A DNA stretch of 47,150 bases from Verrucomicrobiota bacterium. Its GTDB lineage: Bacteria; Verrucomicrobiota; Verrucomicrobiia; Limisphaerales; CAIMTB01. A program made the translations under genes and the position numbers. Location of the stretch: NCBI GenBank assembly GCA_963205105.1, contig CAUJJW010000352.1, positions 1 to 47,150 on the forward strand. Reading direction: 5' to 3'. Every line of letters begins with the position of its first letter. The stretch's first letter is position 1. Below the pieces are notes generated by a model. That model had not been told where the DNA came from, did not search any database, and saw nothing but the letters and a program-made list of their open reading frames with translations. Positions 37,003-44,794 of the stretch are shown piece by piece.

Positions 37003-37974
37003 ATGAACGATACGCGATCCATGTCTTTGAACCGGCGGGGCTTTTTGAGCGCAAGCGCGGCCGCCATGGCCACGGCGGCGGCGGTGGTCGGCGGCGCGGG
37101 CACCGCGGTGGGGGCGGAAGCAGCGGGCGGCAGGATCGTGACCCCGCCCACGGGCAAGAGCCTGCTGTTGTCCTGCAAACTCGGGATGATCGCCAAGGAA
37201 GCGGGAGGCAAGAAGCTTTCGATCGTGGAACGCCTTCAGATGGCCGGCGAAGCTGGGTTTGACGGCGTCGACTTCGATGAAGCGGGCAGTTTCACGGTCG
37301 AAGAGGCGCGTGACGCGGTCCAGAAGTCGGGCGTGTTCGTGCACAACGCGATCAACCACGCGCATTGGGGTCAGCGTCTGACCAGTCCGAAGGTCGAGGA
37401 GCGCGACAAGTCGAGGGCGAACATCGAGCATTGCATGCGGCTTTCGCACGCCGCGGGCGGGGTGGGCGTGCTGGTGGTGATTGGGAGCGCCCAGGATGGG
37501 CCGGAGGCGGAGATCGAGGAACGCTGCCGCCAGGAGATTCGCAAGTTGTTGCCGTTGGCCGGAGCTTTGGGTCAGCCGTTCCTGGTGGAGAACGTCTGGA
37601 ACAAGATGCAGTACGACCACGACGCGCCGCCGGAGCAGGGGCCGGAACGGTTCATTCGGTTCGTCGACAGCTTCAAGAGTCCGTGGGTCGGGATGTATTA
37701 CGACATCGGCAACCACTGGAAATACGGACAGCCGGGCGAGTGGATCCGGGCCTTCGGCCACCGCTGCGTGAAACTGGACGTCAAAGGCTTTAGCCGGGCG
37801 AAGAACAAGTTCACCGACATCACCGATGCGGAGGATGACTTGCCCTGGGGCGACGTGCGGAAGGCGCTGTCCGACATTGGGTACCACGGCTGGGCTACGG
37901 CCGAGGTCGGTGGCGGCGACGTGAAGCGCCTCACCGTGGTGCGCCAGCAGATGCAGAAGGCGTTTGGGTTGTAG
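37003..37974 (+). CDS. Tat-exported sugar isomerase-like TIM barrel protein
   Basis: The 323-residue protein opens with a twin-arginine signal (LNRRGFLSASAAAMATAAA, about 9-27). The AP-endonuclease-2 type barrel follows: AGFDGVDFDEAG, HNAINHAHWG, VGVLVVIGS, FLVENVWNKM (metal Glu), GMYYDIGNHW (Asp), VKLDVKGFSR and TAEVGGGD (Glu). Annotated relatives are called sugar phosphate isomerase/epimerase or hydroxypyruvate isomerase; in the periplasm it may act on 3-keto- or free sugars. Close paralogue in layout to the protein at 40148-41068. Its 3' end overlaps the convergent zinc-ribbon gene by 44 bp. Confidence 0.82.
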   Translation: MNDTRSMSLNRRGFLSASAAAMATAAAVVGGAGTAVGAEAAGGRIVTPPTGKSLLLSCKLGMIAKEAGGKKLSIVERLQMAGEAGFDGVDFDEAGSFTVEEARDAVQKSGVFVHNAINHAHWGQRLTSPKVEERDKSRANIEHCMRLSHAAGGVGVLVVIGSAQDGPEAEIEERCRQEIRKLLPLAGALGQPFLVENVWNKMQYDHDAPPEQGPERFIRFVDSFKSPWVGMYYDIGNHWKYGQPGEWIRAFGHRCVKLDVKGFSRAKNKFTDITDAEDDLPWGDVRKALSDIGYHGWATAEVGGGDVKRLTVVRQQMQKAFGL

Positions 37975-38482
37975 GAAGCGCGCTGTTGCTTGCCGGGTCG
38001 GTGGTCCTGGCGGCTTGGCGGTGAGGCTTTGCGTGGATGATGCAGATGACCTCTCCGGATCGTCGGACCTGGACGGTCAGGTCCGCGGAGTCGGACAAGG
38101 CTTCATAGGTAAGTATCCGATAGAAAGGATCGCTCTCAGCCTCACGCTCATCCGTGGCCTCGTTCGCATGGGGCTTGCCAGGATCGAGGTCGAACGTGGG
38201 AGGTCCCAGTTTCGACTGGATCGCCTCAAGAGAATCGAGACCGGACACCAGATGTTCCAGTCGTTGGCGCTCGGTGTCCGAGAGATACTCAAACATGAAT
38301 GAGCGAAGCGACTTGGGAGCTCGCCCGCCGCAGAAGGGACAGTGGTAGATCATCGTCAGGGAATGGGAACCGACGATGTGATACTCGTTGAGCCGGGGGT
38401 CGTAACGGATGTTGCTTTCGGGATCGGAAGCAAGGTGCCGGAGGAAGGTGCACTGACAGGGTGGGATGGCGTCGTTGGGCAT
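37931..38482 (-). CDS. Hypothetical protein with zinc-ribbon-like CxxC (DUF6980-like)
   Basis: A 183-residue ORF with CQCTFLRHLASDPESNIRYDPRLNEYHI and IYHCPFCGGRAPKSLR, a pattern (two Cys pairs, an expected-state motif between) that I associate with small DUF6980-type proteins; the assignment is from memory. The C-terminal 30 residues, from the region overlapping the convergent isomerase gene, are low in complexity. ATG at 38482. Function unknown. Confidence 0.55.
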   Translation of the reverse strand: MPNDAIPPCQCTFLRHLASDPESNIRYDPRLNEYHIVGSHSLTMIYHCPFCGGRAPKSLRSFMFEYLSDTERQRLEHLVSGLDSLEAIQSKLGPPTFDLDPGKPHANEATDEREAESDPFYRILTYEALSDSADLTVQVRRSGEVICIIHAKPHRQAARTTDPASNSALPTTQTPSASAGAPR

Positions 38483-38549
38483 GGGGTTGTTGGGGGTGAA
38501 TCAAGGGTTCGACAGGCCTGGAGATCGATCGTCACGGGGGTGTTCCAGT

Positions 38550-38577
38550 TTGACGGTATGAATGGCTTTGGTAAGAA
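38550..38577 (+). promoter_or_regulatory. Putative vapBC promoter TTGACG-N16-TAAGAA
   Basis: TTGACG (38550-38555) and TAAGAA (38572-38577), 16 bp apart, with the antitoxin ATG 9 nt further on. Weak prediction by eye; no clear operator palindrome was seen. Confidence 0.35.
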
Positions 38578-38585
38578 TCATACTC

Positions 38586-38819
38586 ATGGCAACCACCGTG
38601 ATCACCTCCAAGGGAACCACGACGATTCCTCAGAGTATTCGTGAGCAAGCGGGGGCTCTGCCGGGCGCACGGGTTGAATGGTCGTTTAGCGAAGGCGTCA
38701 TTCGAGGGATCGTTCAAGTGGATGGTTCCAACCGGCTCCAACGTCGCATTCGCCAATTGGCCGGGACGTGGGACGGGCACGTTTCCGGGGCTGAGTTGTT
38801 GCGGAGGACTCGGCCTTGA
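38586..38819 (+). CDS. vapB: AbrB/MazE-type antitoxin (VapB)
   Basis: With ATG 38586 the protein has 77 residues. The N-terminal swapped-hairpin DNA-binding domain reads TTVITSKGTTTIPQSIREQAGALPGARVEW, typical of SpoVT/AbrB antitoxins; the C-terminal part (GHVSGAELLRRTRP) should wrap the toxin. The stop overlaps the TTG start of the PIN toxin (TTGA). The frame extends to 38562, but the antitoxin domain begins immediately after ATG 38586. Confidence 0.85.
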   Translation: MATTVITSKGTTTIPQSIREQAGALPGARVEWSFSEGVIRGIVQVDGSNRLQRRIRQLAGTWDGHVSGAELLRRTRP

Positions 38820-39214
38820 TTCTGGTAGACACCTCGGTGCTGGTCGCCTGGCTCGACGCATCCCACGAGCATCATCGGATCTGTACCGAATCGCTGGAAC
38901 ACTGGTCGGGACGGGATGAGCTTGCCGTCTCGGCGGTGGCCTACGCGGAACTCGCGGCCGGTGCTCGAACTCGCGAAGCGGTCGACGACTGGTTATCGGG
39001 CTTCCGGCGTGTCGAAATCGACTTTGATGCTGCGTGGCGGGCTGGAGTTGCGTTCCGCCAATTCCGGCCTGGAAAAGGGGAGGGGGACCCAGTGCTCCCG
39101 GATTTTCTCATTCGCGGCCAAGCCGCAATTCTTGCTTGCCGACATCTCACCAATGACCGACGTCGTCGCAAGGTATGGCCCGAGGTGGAATGGGTCTTCC
39201 CTGAGGATCGCTGA
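38816..39214 (+). CDS. vapC: PIN-domain ribonuclease toxin (VapC)
   Basis: A 132-residue PIN domain with acidic active-site residues Asp5 (ILVDTSVLVAWL), Glu45 (AYAELAAGA), Asp96 (LPDFLIRGQA) and Asp114 (TNDRRRRK). VapC toxins cleave tRNA or rRNA. The TTG start overlaps the antitoxin stop, ensuring coupled translation. All four catalytic positions are filled, so the toxin should be active when free. Confidence 0.88.
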   Translation: MILVDTSVLVAWLDASHEHHRICTESLEHWSGRDELAVSAVAYAELAAGARTREAVDDWLSGFRRVEIDFDAAWRAGVAFRQFRPGKGEGDPVLPDFLIRGQAAILACRHLTNDRRRRKVWPEVEWVFPEDR

Positions 39215-39247
39215 CGGTTTCGAACTTGTGTGACCGCGTTACCTAGG

Positions 39248-40093
39248 ATGCTCTCCCGACTGCTCATCGCCGCCCTGGCTTGGGCGACTACCGTGCCGAT
39301 GCTCGGTGCCGACTCGATCACCGATCCTGCGGCGCAGGTTCCAACGAAGGTTTTGCCACGCCCTGGTGAGGTGTTTCGCGTTGCGGGGCGAACGGCCTTT
39401 CTCATTCCGGCGACGCGGGAGCCGGGGCAAGCCGCCAAACCATGGGTCTGGTATGCTCCGACTCTCCCCGGTCTTCCCGGCAACGAGGAGCAATTCATGT
39501 TTGATCGATTTCTCGATGCCGGCATCGCGATCGCCGGGATCGACGTGGGCGAATCCTATGGGAGTCCGGAAGGGCGCCGGGGATTCGACGCGCTCCACGA
39601 GGAGATGACCGGGCGCCGAGGCTATGCGTCCAAGCCCGTCCTGCTGGGGCGAAGCCGGGGAGGCCTGATGACCTTGTCGTGGGCCGCCGAGAACCCCGAC
39701 AAGGTCGCCGGATTTGCCGGCATTTACCCGGTGTGCAACGTGGCCAGCTACCCGGGTATTGCGAAGGCGGCTGGGGCGTATCGGATGACGGCGGAGGAAC
39801 TCGGCGCTCACCTGCGCGAGCACAATCCGGTCGACCGCCTCGCGGGGCTCGCCAAGGCCGGCGTGCCGCTCTTCGCCATTCACGGCGACGTGGACACGGT
39901 GGTGCCGCTGGAGGCGAACTCAGGATTGGTTCGGGAGCGCTACGCGGCACTGGGCGGTTCCATGCAGTTGGTCGTGCCGGCAGGTCAGGGTCACAACATG
40001 TGGTCCGGCTTCTTTCAGAGCCCCGAGTTGGTGGCTTTTGTCCTGACTCACGCCTTGCCTGCCGCTCCGGGGAAGCCCCCGGTTCGGCATTGA
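39248..40093 (+). CDS. Secreted alpha/beta hydrolase
   Basis: With ATG 39248 the protein has 281 residues and a signal peptide (MLSRLLIAALAWATTVPMLGA). The nucleophile elbow is GRSRGG, the acid lies in IHGDVDTVVP and the His in AGQGHNMW, so the catalytic triad is complete. Oxyanion-hole-type WVWYAPTLPG lies near the N-terminus. Relatives are prolyl-oligopeptidase or esterase-type hydrolases; the substrate is unknown. GTG 39230 is an alternative start. A TAGGATG sequence overlaps the ATG. It precedes the second Tat-type isomerase by 54 bp, so the two may be co-transcribed. Confidence 0.78.
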   Translation: MLSRLLIAALAWATTVPMLGADSITDPAAQVPTKVLPRPGEVFRVAGRTAFLIPATREPGQAAKPWVWYAPTLPGLPGNEEQFMFDRFLDAGIAIAGIDVGESYGSPEGRRGFDALHEEMTGRRGYASKPVLLGRSRGGLMTLSWAAENPDKVAGFAGIYPVCNVASYPGIAKAAGAYRMTAEELGAHLREHNPVDRLAGLAKAGVPLFAIHGDVDTVVPLEANSGLVRERYAALGGSMQLVVPAGQGHNMWSGFFQSPELVAFVLTHALPAAPGKPPVRH

Positions 40094-40147
40094 GCCCGAC
40101 CGGTGGACGCGCTCAGGATGGAGTTGGACAGCACGAGCCATTCTCCC

Positions 40148-41068
40148 ATGAAAACCAACGTCCCTGAGTCCATGACACGTCGCATGTTTGCCGAGACGTC
40201 CCTGAAAGCCGCTGCCGTCGCCGCCCTGGCGGGCCAGGGGTTGCTGGCGTCGGCCGCCGAACCGGCCCGGGCGCCGATGCGCAAAGCCATCATGTACGGC
40301 ACGATTGGAGTGGGGAAGTCGGTGATGGAGAAACTCCAGGCGGTGAAAGAGGCCGGCTTCGAGGGTGTTGAGCCCAATGGCGGCATGGATCAGGACGAAG
40401 TCATGCGGGCGTTGGAAGCCACGGGACTCCAGGCGGCGAGTGTCTGCTGCCATACGCATTGGGCGAAACCGCTGTCGGATGCGGTTCCTGCCAATCGAGC
40501 CATCGGCCTCGAGGGGCTGAGGCAGTCGCTCAGGGATGCCAAGCGCTATGGCGCGGGATCCGTCTTGCTGGTGCCGGCGGTGGTCAATGAACAGGTGAGC
40601 TACGCGGAGGCTTGGGATCGTTCGGTGGCCGAGATTCGCAAGGCGATTCCGCTGGCCGAGGAACTGGGCGTGACCATTTCGATTGAGAACGTTTGGAACA
40701 ACTTCCTGCTCAGTCCGCTGGAGGCTGTTCGGTACGTCGACGAATTCAACAGCCCGCGGGTCGGCTGGCATTTTGACATTGGCAACGTGATCAACACGGG
40801 ATGGCCGGAGCAGTGGATTCGCATCCTTGGCAAGCGCATCCAGCGGATTCATCTCAAGGAATTCAGCCGTCAGAAGGCGGACAAGGAGGGCAAGTGGGCC
40901 GGGTTCTCCGTCGAGTTCCTCAAGGGTAGCAACGATTGGCCGGCGATCATGAAAGCCCTGGCGGCAATTGGATACACGGGTTGGGGTATCGCGGAACAGG
41001 GCGGCGGCGGCAGCCCCGAGGGTCTCAAGAATCTCTCGGACTCCATCTCCAGGATTTTCGCCAGCTGA
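40148..41068 (+). CDS. Tat-exported sugar isomerase-like TIM barrel protein (second copy)
   Basis: With ATG 40148 the protein has 306 residues. The signal region TRRMFAETSLKAAAVAALAGQ is of the twin-arginine kind. Barrel motifs parallel the gene at 37003: AGFEGVEPNGG, CCHTHWAKPL, SVLLVPAVV, ISIENVWNNF (metal Glu), GWHFDIGNV (Asp), IHLKEFSR and GIAEQGGGGS (Glu). Substrate unknown. Downstream of the hydrolase, convergent with ureG; a perfect hairpin begins at its stop codon. Confidence 0.82.
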   Translation: MKTNVPESMTRRMFAETSLKAAAVAALAGQGLLASAAEPARAPMRKAIMYGTIGVGKSVMEKLQAVKEAGFEGVEPNGGMDQDEVMRALEATGLQAASVCCHTHWAKPLSDAVPANRAIGLEGLRQSLRDAKRYGAGSVLLVPAVVNEQVSYAEAWDRSVAEIRKAIPLAEELGVTISIENVWNNFLLSPLEAVRYVDEFNSPRVGWHFDIGNVINTGWPEQWIRILGKRIQRIHLKEFSRQKADKEGKWAGFSVEFLKGSNDWPAIMKALAAIGYTGWGIAEQGGGGSPEGLKNLSDSISRIFAS

Positions 41069-41089
41069 CCCGGAAAGTCGTTTCCGGGT
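41068..41089. terminator. Hairpin after the isomerase stop
   Basis: ACCCGGAAA, loop GTCG, TTTCCGGGT: a perfect 9-bp stem starting at the last base of the stop codon. There is no T-run, so it may be a weak or factor-assisted terminator between the convergent isomerase and ureG genes. Confidence 0.5.
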
Positions 41090-41165
41090 TCCGAATGCAT
41101 ACGGCCGAATACGCTCGAGGCGAGATCGTCGTGCTGCGGCGAGGGTGGGGTGGTGGCGCTGACGG

Positions 41166-41972
41166 CTAGGCGGTGTGTTCGCCGTGTGGAATGCCAAGAG
41201 CGTGTTGCCGGGCGTGCAGAAGATGTGAAACGATCCGATCCACCCCGACGGCGCGTTTCACTTCCGCGAACACGAACGGGCCTTCACCCCGCATTTTCAA
41301 TGTGTCGCGTTCCATCACGCCGAGGTCGGCGCCGACGGCTGGGGCAAGGTCGATCTTGTTGATCACCAGCAGATCGCTCTGGGTGATACCGGGACCGCCT
41401 TTACGGGGGATTTTGTCGCCGCCGGCGACGTCGATGACCTGGATGGTGAAGTCCGCCAGTTCGCGGCTGAAACAGGCGGCCAGATTGTCACCCCCGGATT
41501 CGATCAGGAGCAGGTCGGGCTTGAACTGCCGGTGCAGGTCTTCGAGGGCAAGCAGGTTGGCGGTGATGTCTTCGCGAATGGCGGCGTGTGGGCAACCGCC
41601 GGTTTCGACGGCGCGAATTCGGGCGGGTTCGAGCGCGCCGTGGCGGACGAGGAATTCGCCGTCTTCACGGGTGAAGATGTCGTTGGTGACGGCGCACAGG
41701 TTCATGCGGTCGCGGAGGGCGAGGCAGAGTTGAAGCATCAATGCGGTCTTCCCGCTCCCGACCGGGCCGCCGACCCCAACGGTGAAGCCGCGGCGGTTGA
41801 AGTCGCGGTTGAGCGGACGATCGCGCAGGTGAAAATGTCCGGGGTGATCCAGATGCTCGTGCGTGTGGCCGTGGTCACCGTGGCTGTGGTTGTGGTAGTG
41901 GTTGTGATGGTGGGAATGCGAATGCTCCGGGCCGTGGGAGTGCGAATGAGCGAGGGGCTGCGTCGGGTTCAT
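41166..41972 (-). CDS. ureG: Urease accessory GTPase UreG with polyhistidine N-terminus
   Basis: With ATG 41972 the protein has 268 residues. The first 48 residues hold 19 histidines, a nickel-storage type extension known from some UreG and HypB proteins. The GTPase core has P-loop GGPVGSGKT (68-76), AVTNDIFTREDGEF, ETGGCPHAAIRED (the Cys-Pro-His nickel site), ESGGDNL and NKIDLAP. UreG delivers nickel to urease. No urease structural gene lies in the window; the rest could lie beyond either edge, or the protein could serve another nickel enzyme. The start overlaps the stop of the preceding gene (ATGA). Confidence 0.92.
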   Translation of the reverse strand: MNPTQPLAHSHSHGPEHSHSHHHNHYHNHSHGDHGHTHEHLDHPGHFHLRDRPLNRDFNRRGFTVGVGGPVGSGKTALMLQLCLALRDRMNLCAVTNDIFTREDGEFLVRHGALEPARIRAVETGGCPHAAIREDITANLLALEDLHRQFKPDLLLIESGGDNLAACFSRELADFTIQVIDVAGGDKIPRKGGPGITQSDLLVINKIDLAPAVGADLGVMERDTLKMRGEGPFVFAEVKRAVGVDRIVSHLLHARQHALGIPHGEHTA

Positions 41973-42409
41973 GGAGCGGCGGAGGGGACGGAATTGGGAT
42001 GGGCGATGTAAGCCCGCCACCCGCCGAACGCGGTGATTTCGCGTTGGCCTTCACAGAGGAACGGCTCTCCGAGGACTCCGAGCACCTCGGTGCCGTCCGC
42101 GAGGCGGACCTTGCCGATGGTGAGCCCGGGCGGCTCTTGGAGCAAGATGTCGACCAACCCGGAGCTAGGGACGCTCCAAACTTCGACGGCGACGGCGACC
42201 CCGCGTTCTTCCCGACCGACCCGAATCATGGCGGGGTGGCGATCCCGGATGGACCAGAGGCGATAGGTGGGCTCAGTGGTGGTTTCCTGGACGAACGTGG
42301 CGCCGGCCTGGAGGAGGTTGGGATTGAGTTCGAGCCCGCGCATCAGGGTGCCGTTGACGGCGAGGAGGGCGTGGGCGGACGGCGAGGTTTGAGTGGTTTG
42401 GTGCAGCAC
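41969..42409 (-). CDS. Stand-alone allophanate hydrolase C-terminal domain protein (AtzF_C-like)
   Basis: With GTG 42409 the protein has 146 residues. The core LLAVNGTLMRGLELNPNLLQAGATFV, TEPTYRLWSIRDRHPAMIRV, EVWSVPSS and ITAFGGWRAYIA matches the gamma-glutamylcyclotransferase-like C-terminal domain of allophanate hydrolase, which in full-length enzymes completes decarboxylation of the allophanate intermediate. The N-terminal amidase is absent. A GTG at 42466 is in frame but lies inside a tandem repeat. Translationally coupled to ureG, implying work on urea-type nitrogen compounds. Confidence 0.75.
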   Translation of the reverse strand: MLHQTTQTSPSAHALLAVNGTLMRGLELNPNLLQAGATFVQETTTEPTYRLWSIRDRHPAMIRVGREERGVAVAVEVWSVPSSGLVDILLQEPPGLTIGKVRLADGTEVLGVLGEPFLCEGQREITAFGGWRAYIAHPNSVPSAAP

Positions 42410-42453
42410 AAGAATTCGTGGGGATTGGTCCGATCGGACACATGGCTGGATGC

Positions 42454-42800
42454 GGCAACAGATCACTACCAGTTGCCTGTCACCCTGTTATGGGGTGAAA
42501 TAATCCGGGTAAAATAGATGCCAGTTCGGGGTTGGCGATGCCAGAGAAGCTCAACTGGGTGTCTGTCCCTTTGTTGGTGTCCCCTCTACCAGTTGCCTGT
42601 CCCTCTGTTGGCAACAGATTACTACTAGTTGCCTGTCACCTTGTTATGGGGTGAAATAATCCGGGTAAAATAGGTGCCAGTTCGGCGTTGGCGATGGCAG
42701 AGGAGCTCAACTGGGTGTCTGTCCCTTTGTTGTTGTCCCCTACCAGTTGCCTGTCCCTCTGTTGGGGATGAAACGATCCGGGTAAAACAGGAATCAGTTC
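42454..42800. repeat. 156-bp tandem repeat, two full units and a partial third
   Basis: Unit 1 begins at 42454 and unit 2 at 42610, both with GGCAACAGAT; a shortened third copy ends near 42800. Each unit carries ATGGGGTGAAATAATCCGGG and two related sub-motifs, ACCAGTTGCCTGTC and AACTGGGTGTCTGTCCC, giving four ACYAGTTGCCTGTC copies. It fills the gap between the cupin and allophanate-domain genes, both minus strand. No ORF is supported. Confidence 0.85.
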
Positions 42801-42804
42801 GTGG

Positions 42805-43194
42805 TCAGGCGGGCGGGTGGCCCGGCGGTGGGCCGTCCAGGAAACGGACCGGCTTTTCGTAGATGGCGAGCACGATGCACCCGGATTCGCTGAGAATGCT
42901 GTGGGAGGTGCCAGGCGGGTTGATGATCAGCATGCCCGCATCGGCGCGGGTGTTTTCGTCCACCTGCGATCCAGAGAGGACCAGGATGTGTTCGTAACCA
43001 ACGTGTTCATGCAGGGGCACGCGTCCGCCGGGTTGGAAGCGAAGCAGGGCCGCGGTTGGCCCCGACTTGCCGTCGCCGTAGAGCCGGTGAATCTCGACGC
43101 CATCGCCGAACGGCATCCAGGGTAGTTTGTGCTGCCACCCGGAAACCTGGAAGAGGTCGGTGATCTTGAGGACTTGAGCGAGACCTTCGTGCAT
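42805..43194 (-). CDS. Cupin protein (ChrR-like), soluble copy
   Basis: With ATG 43194 the protein has 129 residues. The cupin core reads GVEIHRLYGDG, VPLHEHVGYEHILVLSGSQ (His, His, Glu ligands) and NPPGTSHSI (His), ending IVLAIYEKPVRF. It has no signal peptide. It is a close paralogue of the gene at 43425-43916. Cupins of this exact type occur, to my recollection, beside allophanate or nucleobase-type ABC operons. The role may be metal-dependent sensing or catalysis. The frame reads open to 43509 only because of a REP-like repeat. Confidence 0.78.
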   Translation of the reverse strand: MHEGLAQVLKITDLFQVSGWQHKLPWMPFGDGVEIHRLYGDGKSGPTAALLRFQPGGRVPLHEHVGYEHILVLSGSQVDENTRADAGMLIINPPGTSHSILSESGCIVLAIYEKPVRFLDGPPPGHPPA

Positions 43195-43269
43195 GGGGAG
43201 CGGGCTTTCCAAGATGGTGGGGCACGTTTTGTGAGAGTGAATTGGCGCTGGGTCCGGGGAGAACGTTGA

Positions 43270-43412
43270 TCGGTAGCGGCAGGCGTCTCGCCTGCCGTGG
43301 AGCCGGGCATCTTGCCCGGCGGATGAGGCGAACGAAGTGGTCTGACGAATGTATTCTCCCTTCCGTGGGGCGGGACGCCCTACTCTACGGCAGGCGGGAC
43401 GCCCGCCGCTAC
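43270..43412. repeat. Two REP-like elements between the cupin genes
   Basis: 43270-43325 has an inverted, shortened variant (GTAGCGGCAGGCGTCTCGCC...) followed by GCCGGGCATCTTGCCCGGC; 43367-43412 has a full copy (GGGGCGGGACGCCC, CTCTACGG, GGCGGGACGCCCGCC). Both lie between the two paralogous cupin genes. Confidence 0.85.
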
Positions 43413-43424
43413 GGACGCGCGGTT

Positions 43425-43916
43425 TCATCGAGAGCGATCGGTTGGGGCGGGGTTTGTGGGCGTCGGGGCGAAGCGAACCGGCTTCTCGTAGATGGCGAGG
43501 ACGATGCACCCGGGTTCGCTGACCACGCTGTGGGAGGTGCCCGGCGGGTGGAGGGCCAAGGTTCCGGCGTGAAGTGGACCGTTCTGGTCACGCTGGGAAC
43601 CGGCCAGAACAAGGATGTGTTCGTAGCCGGTGTGGGAGTGGAGCGGGACTTTGGCGGATTCCTTGAATCGGAGCAGGGCCGCAGCCGGACCTTCGAGGCC
43701 GTCGCCGTAGAGCCGATGGATTTCGACTCCGGGGCGAAAGGCCTTCCACGGCAGCCGGTTTTGCCAGGCCTCGATTTGCCAGAGGTTGGTCACTTCCTGG
43801 CGTGGGAAGGGTGGAACGGCATCGGGTTCCACGGGAATTGGCGACGATGAACCAGCCTGGAGCGCCCAGCCCAGTGCGGTGGCGGTGACGAAGCCGGCGA
43901 GGAAACCGTGCGTCAT
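43425..43916 (-). CDS. Cupin protein, paralogue with N-terminal membrane or signal segment
   Basis: With ATG 43916 the protein has 163 residues. The first 25 residues (THGFLAGFVTATALGWALQAG) are hydrophobic, so this copy is exported or anchored, unlike the neighbouring paralogue. The cupin part repeats GVEIHRLYGDG, VPLHSHTGYEHILVLAGSQ and HPPGTSHSV, with the same IVLAIYEKPVRF ending. Its ATG overlaps the stop of the cysteine hydrolase (ATGA), so they are translationally coupled. Confidence 0.78.
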   Translation of the reverse strand: MTHGFLAGFVTATALGWALQAGSSSPIPVEPDAVPPFPRQEVTNLWQIEAWQNRLPWKAFRPGVEIHRLYGDGLEGPAAALLRFKESAKVPLHSHTGYEHILVLAGSQRDQNGPLHAGTLALHPPGTSHSVVSEPGCIVLAIYEKPVRFAPTPTNPAPTDRSR

Positions 43917-44752
43917 GGGTGGAGGGGGAACAGGTTTCGGGAGATGGCCAGGCCTAGAGGAAAGGCGAGGCGGGCATGCAGGGAAGACGGGGCTTGAGCC
44001 GCGGTGGCGTTTACCGGGCGTGCAGCCGGATTGGCCGTGGAAGGAGGACCGGCCGAGGGTTCCGTAACCCCAATGGATCGCAGGATGTCGGAACTGTGGG
44101 CGGTGGCGGCGACGATACCGCCTTGGGCGCGGACCATGTCCATGGTGGACTGTTTGAACTCGGGGAAATAGCTCTCGGTCGCGTCCTCGATCAGGAGGCA
44201 TTCAAAACCCCGGTCATTGGCTTCGCGCAGGGTGGTTTGAACGCAGACCTCGGTGGTGACGCCGCCGACGAGCAGGTGGGTGATGGCCTGGACGCGCAGC
44301 ATACTTTCAAGGTCCGTGCGGCAGAAGGCGCCTTTCCCGGGCTTGGTCAGGACGAGTTCACCGGGGACGGGTGCCAGTTCCGGAATGATGCCGTTGCCGG
44401 GTTCGCCGAGGATGAGGATGCGTCCCATGGGACCGGGGTCGCCGATCCGACTGCCGTCTTTGCCGCGGCGGAGTTTGGCCGGCGGGCAGTCGGTAAGGTC
44501 GGGGTGATGACCTTCGATGGTGTGGATGACGGGGAAGCCGCGCATGCGGAAGGCCACGAGCAGCCGCTGGAGCACGGGCACGATCGGTCGGAGCCGGTGC
44601 ACGTTGTTGCCCAGGGATTCGCCGAAGCCGCCGGGTTCGAGGAAATCGCGCTGCATGTCGATGATGACGAGCGCGAACCGGCCGGGGGCGGGCAGTTGGA
44701 AATCAGCGGGCTTGGCTGGGATGACGGGCATGGTTGGGTTGGCCTTCGGCAT
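43913..44752 (-). CDS. Cysteine hydrolase of the isochorismatase superfamily (biuret/ureidoacrylate-hydrolase-like)
   Basis: The 279-residue product shows the catalytic Asp (ALVIIDMQRDF), Lys (TKPGKGAF) and Cys (GGVTTEVCVQTT), with the family's cis-peptide segment. Such enzymes hydrolyse biuret, triuret, ureidoacrylate, carbamoyl-sarcosine or nicotinamide. The neighbouring AtzF_C domain, UreG and nucleobase-type ABC ATPase make a ureide substrate most plausible, by inference. The C-terminal about 50 residues (PSAGPPSTANPAARP... onward) extend beyond the usual family length of around 210-230. 42 bp downstream of the ABC gene. Confidence 0.82.
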   Translation of the reverse strand: MPKANPTMPVIPAKPADFQLPAPGRFALVIIDMQRDFLEPGGFGESLGNNVHRLRPIVPVLQRLLVAFRMRGFPVIHTIEGHHPDLTDCPPAKLRRGKDGSRIGDPGPMGRILILGEPGNGIIPELAPVPGELVLTKPGKGAFCRTDLESMLRVQAITHLLVGGVTTEVCVQTTLREANDRGFECLLIEDATESYFPEFKQSTMDMVRAQGGIVAATAHSSDILRSIGVTEPSAGPPSTANPAARPVNATAAQAPSSLHARLAFPLGLAISRNLFPLHP

Positions 44753-44794
44753 CGTGGCGTTGGATCGGGGTGTGAACGGTGGGGATGAGGTGGG

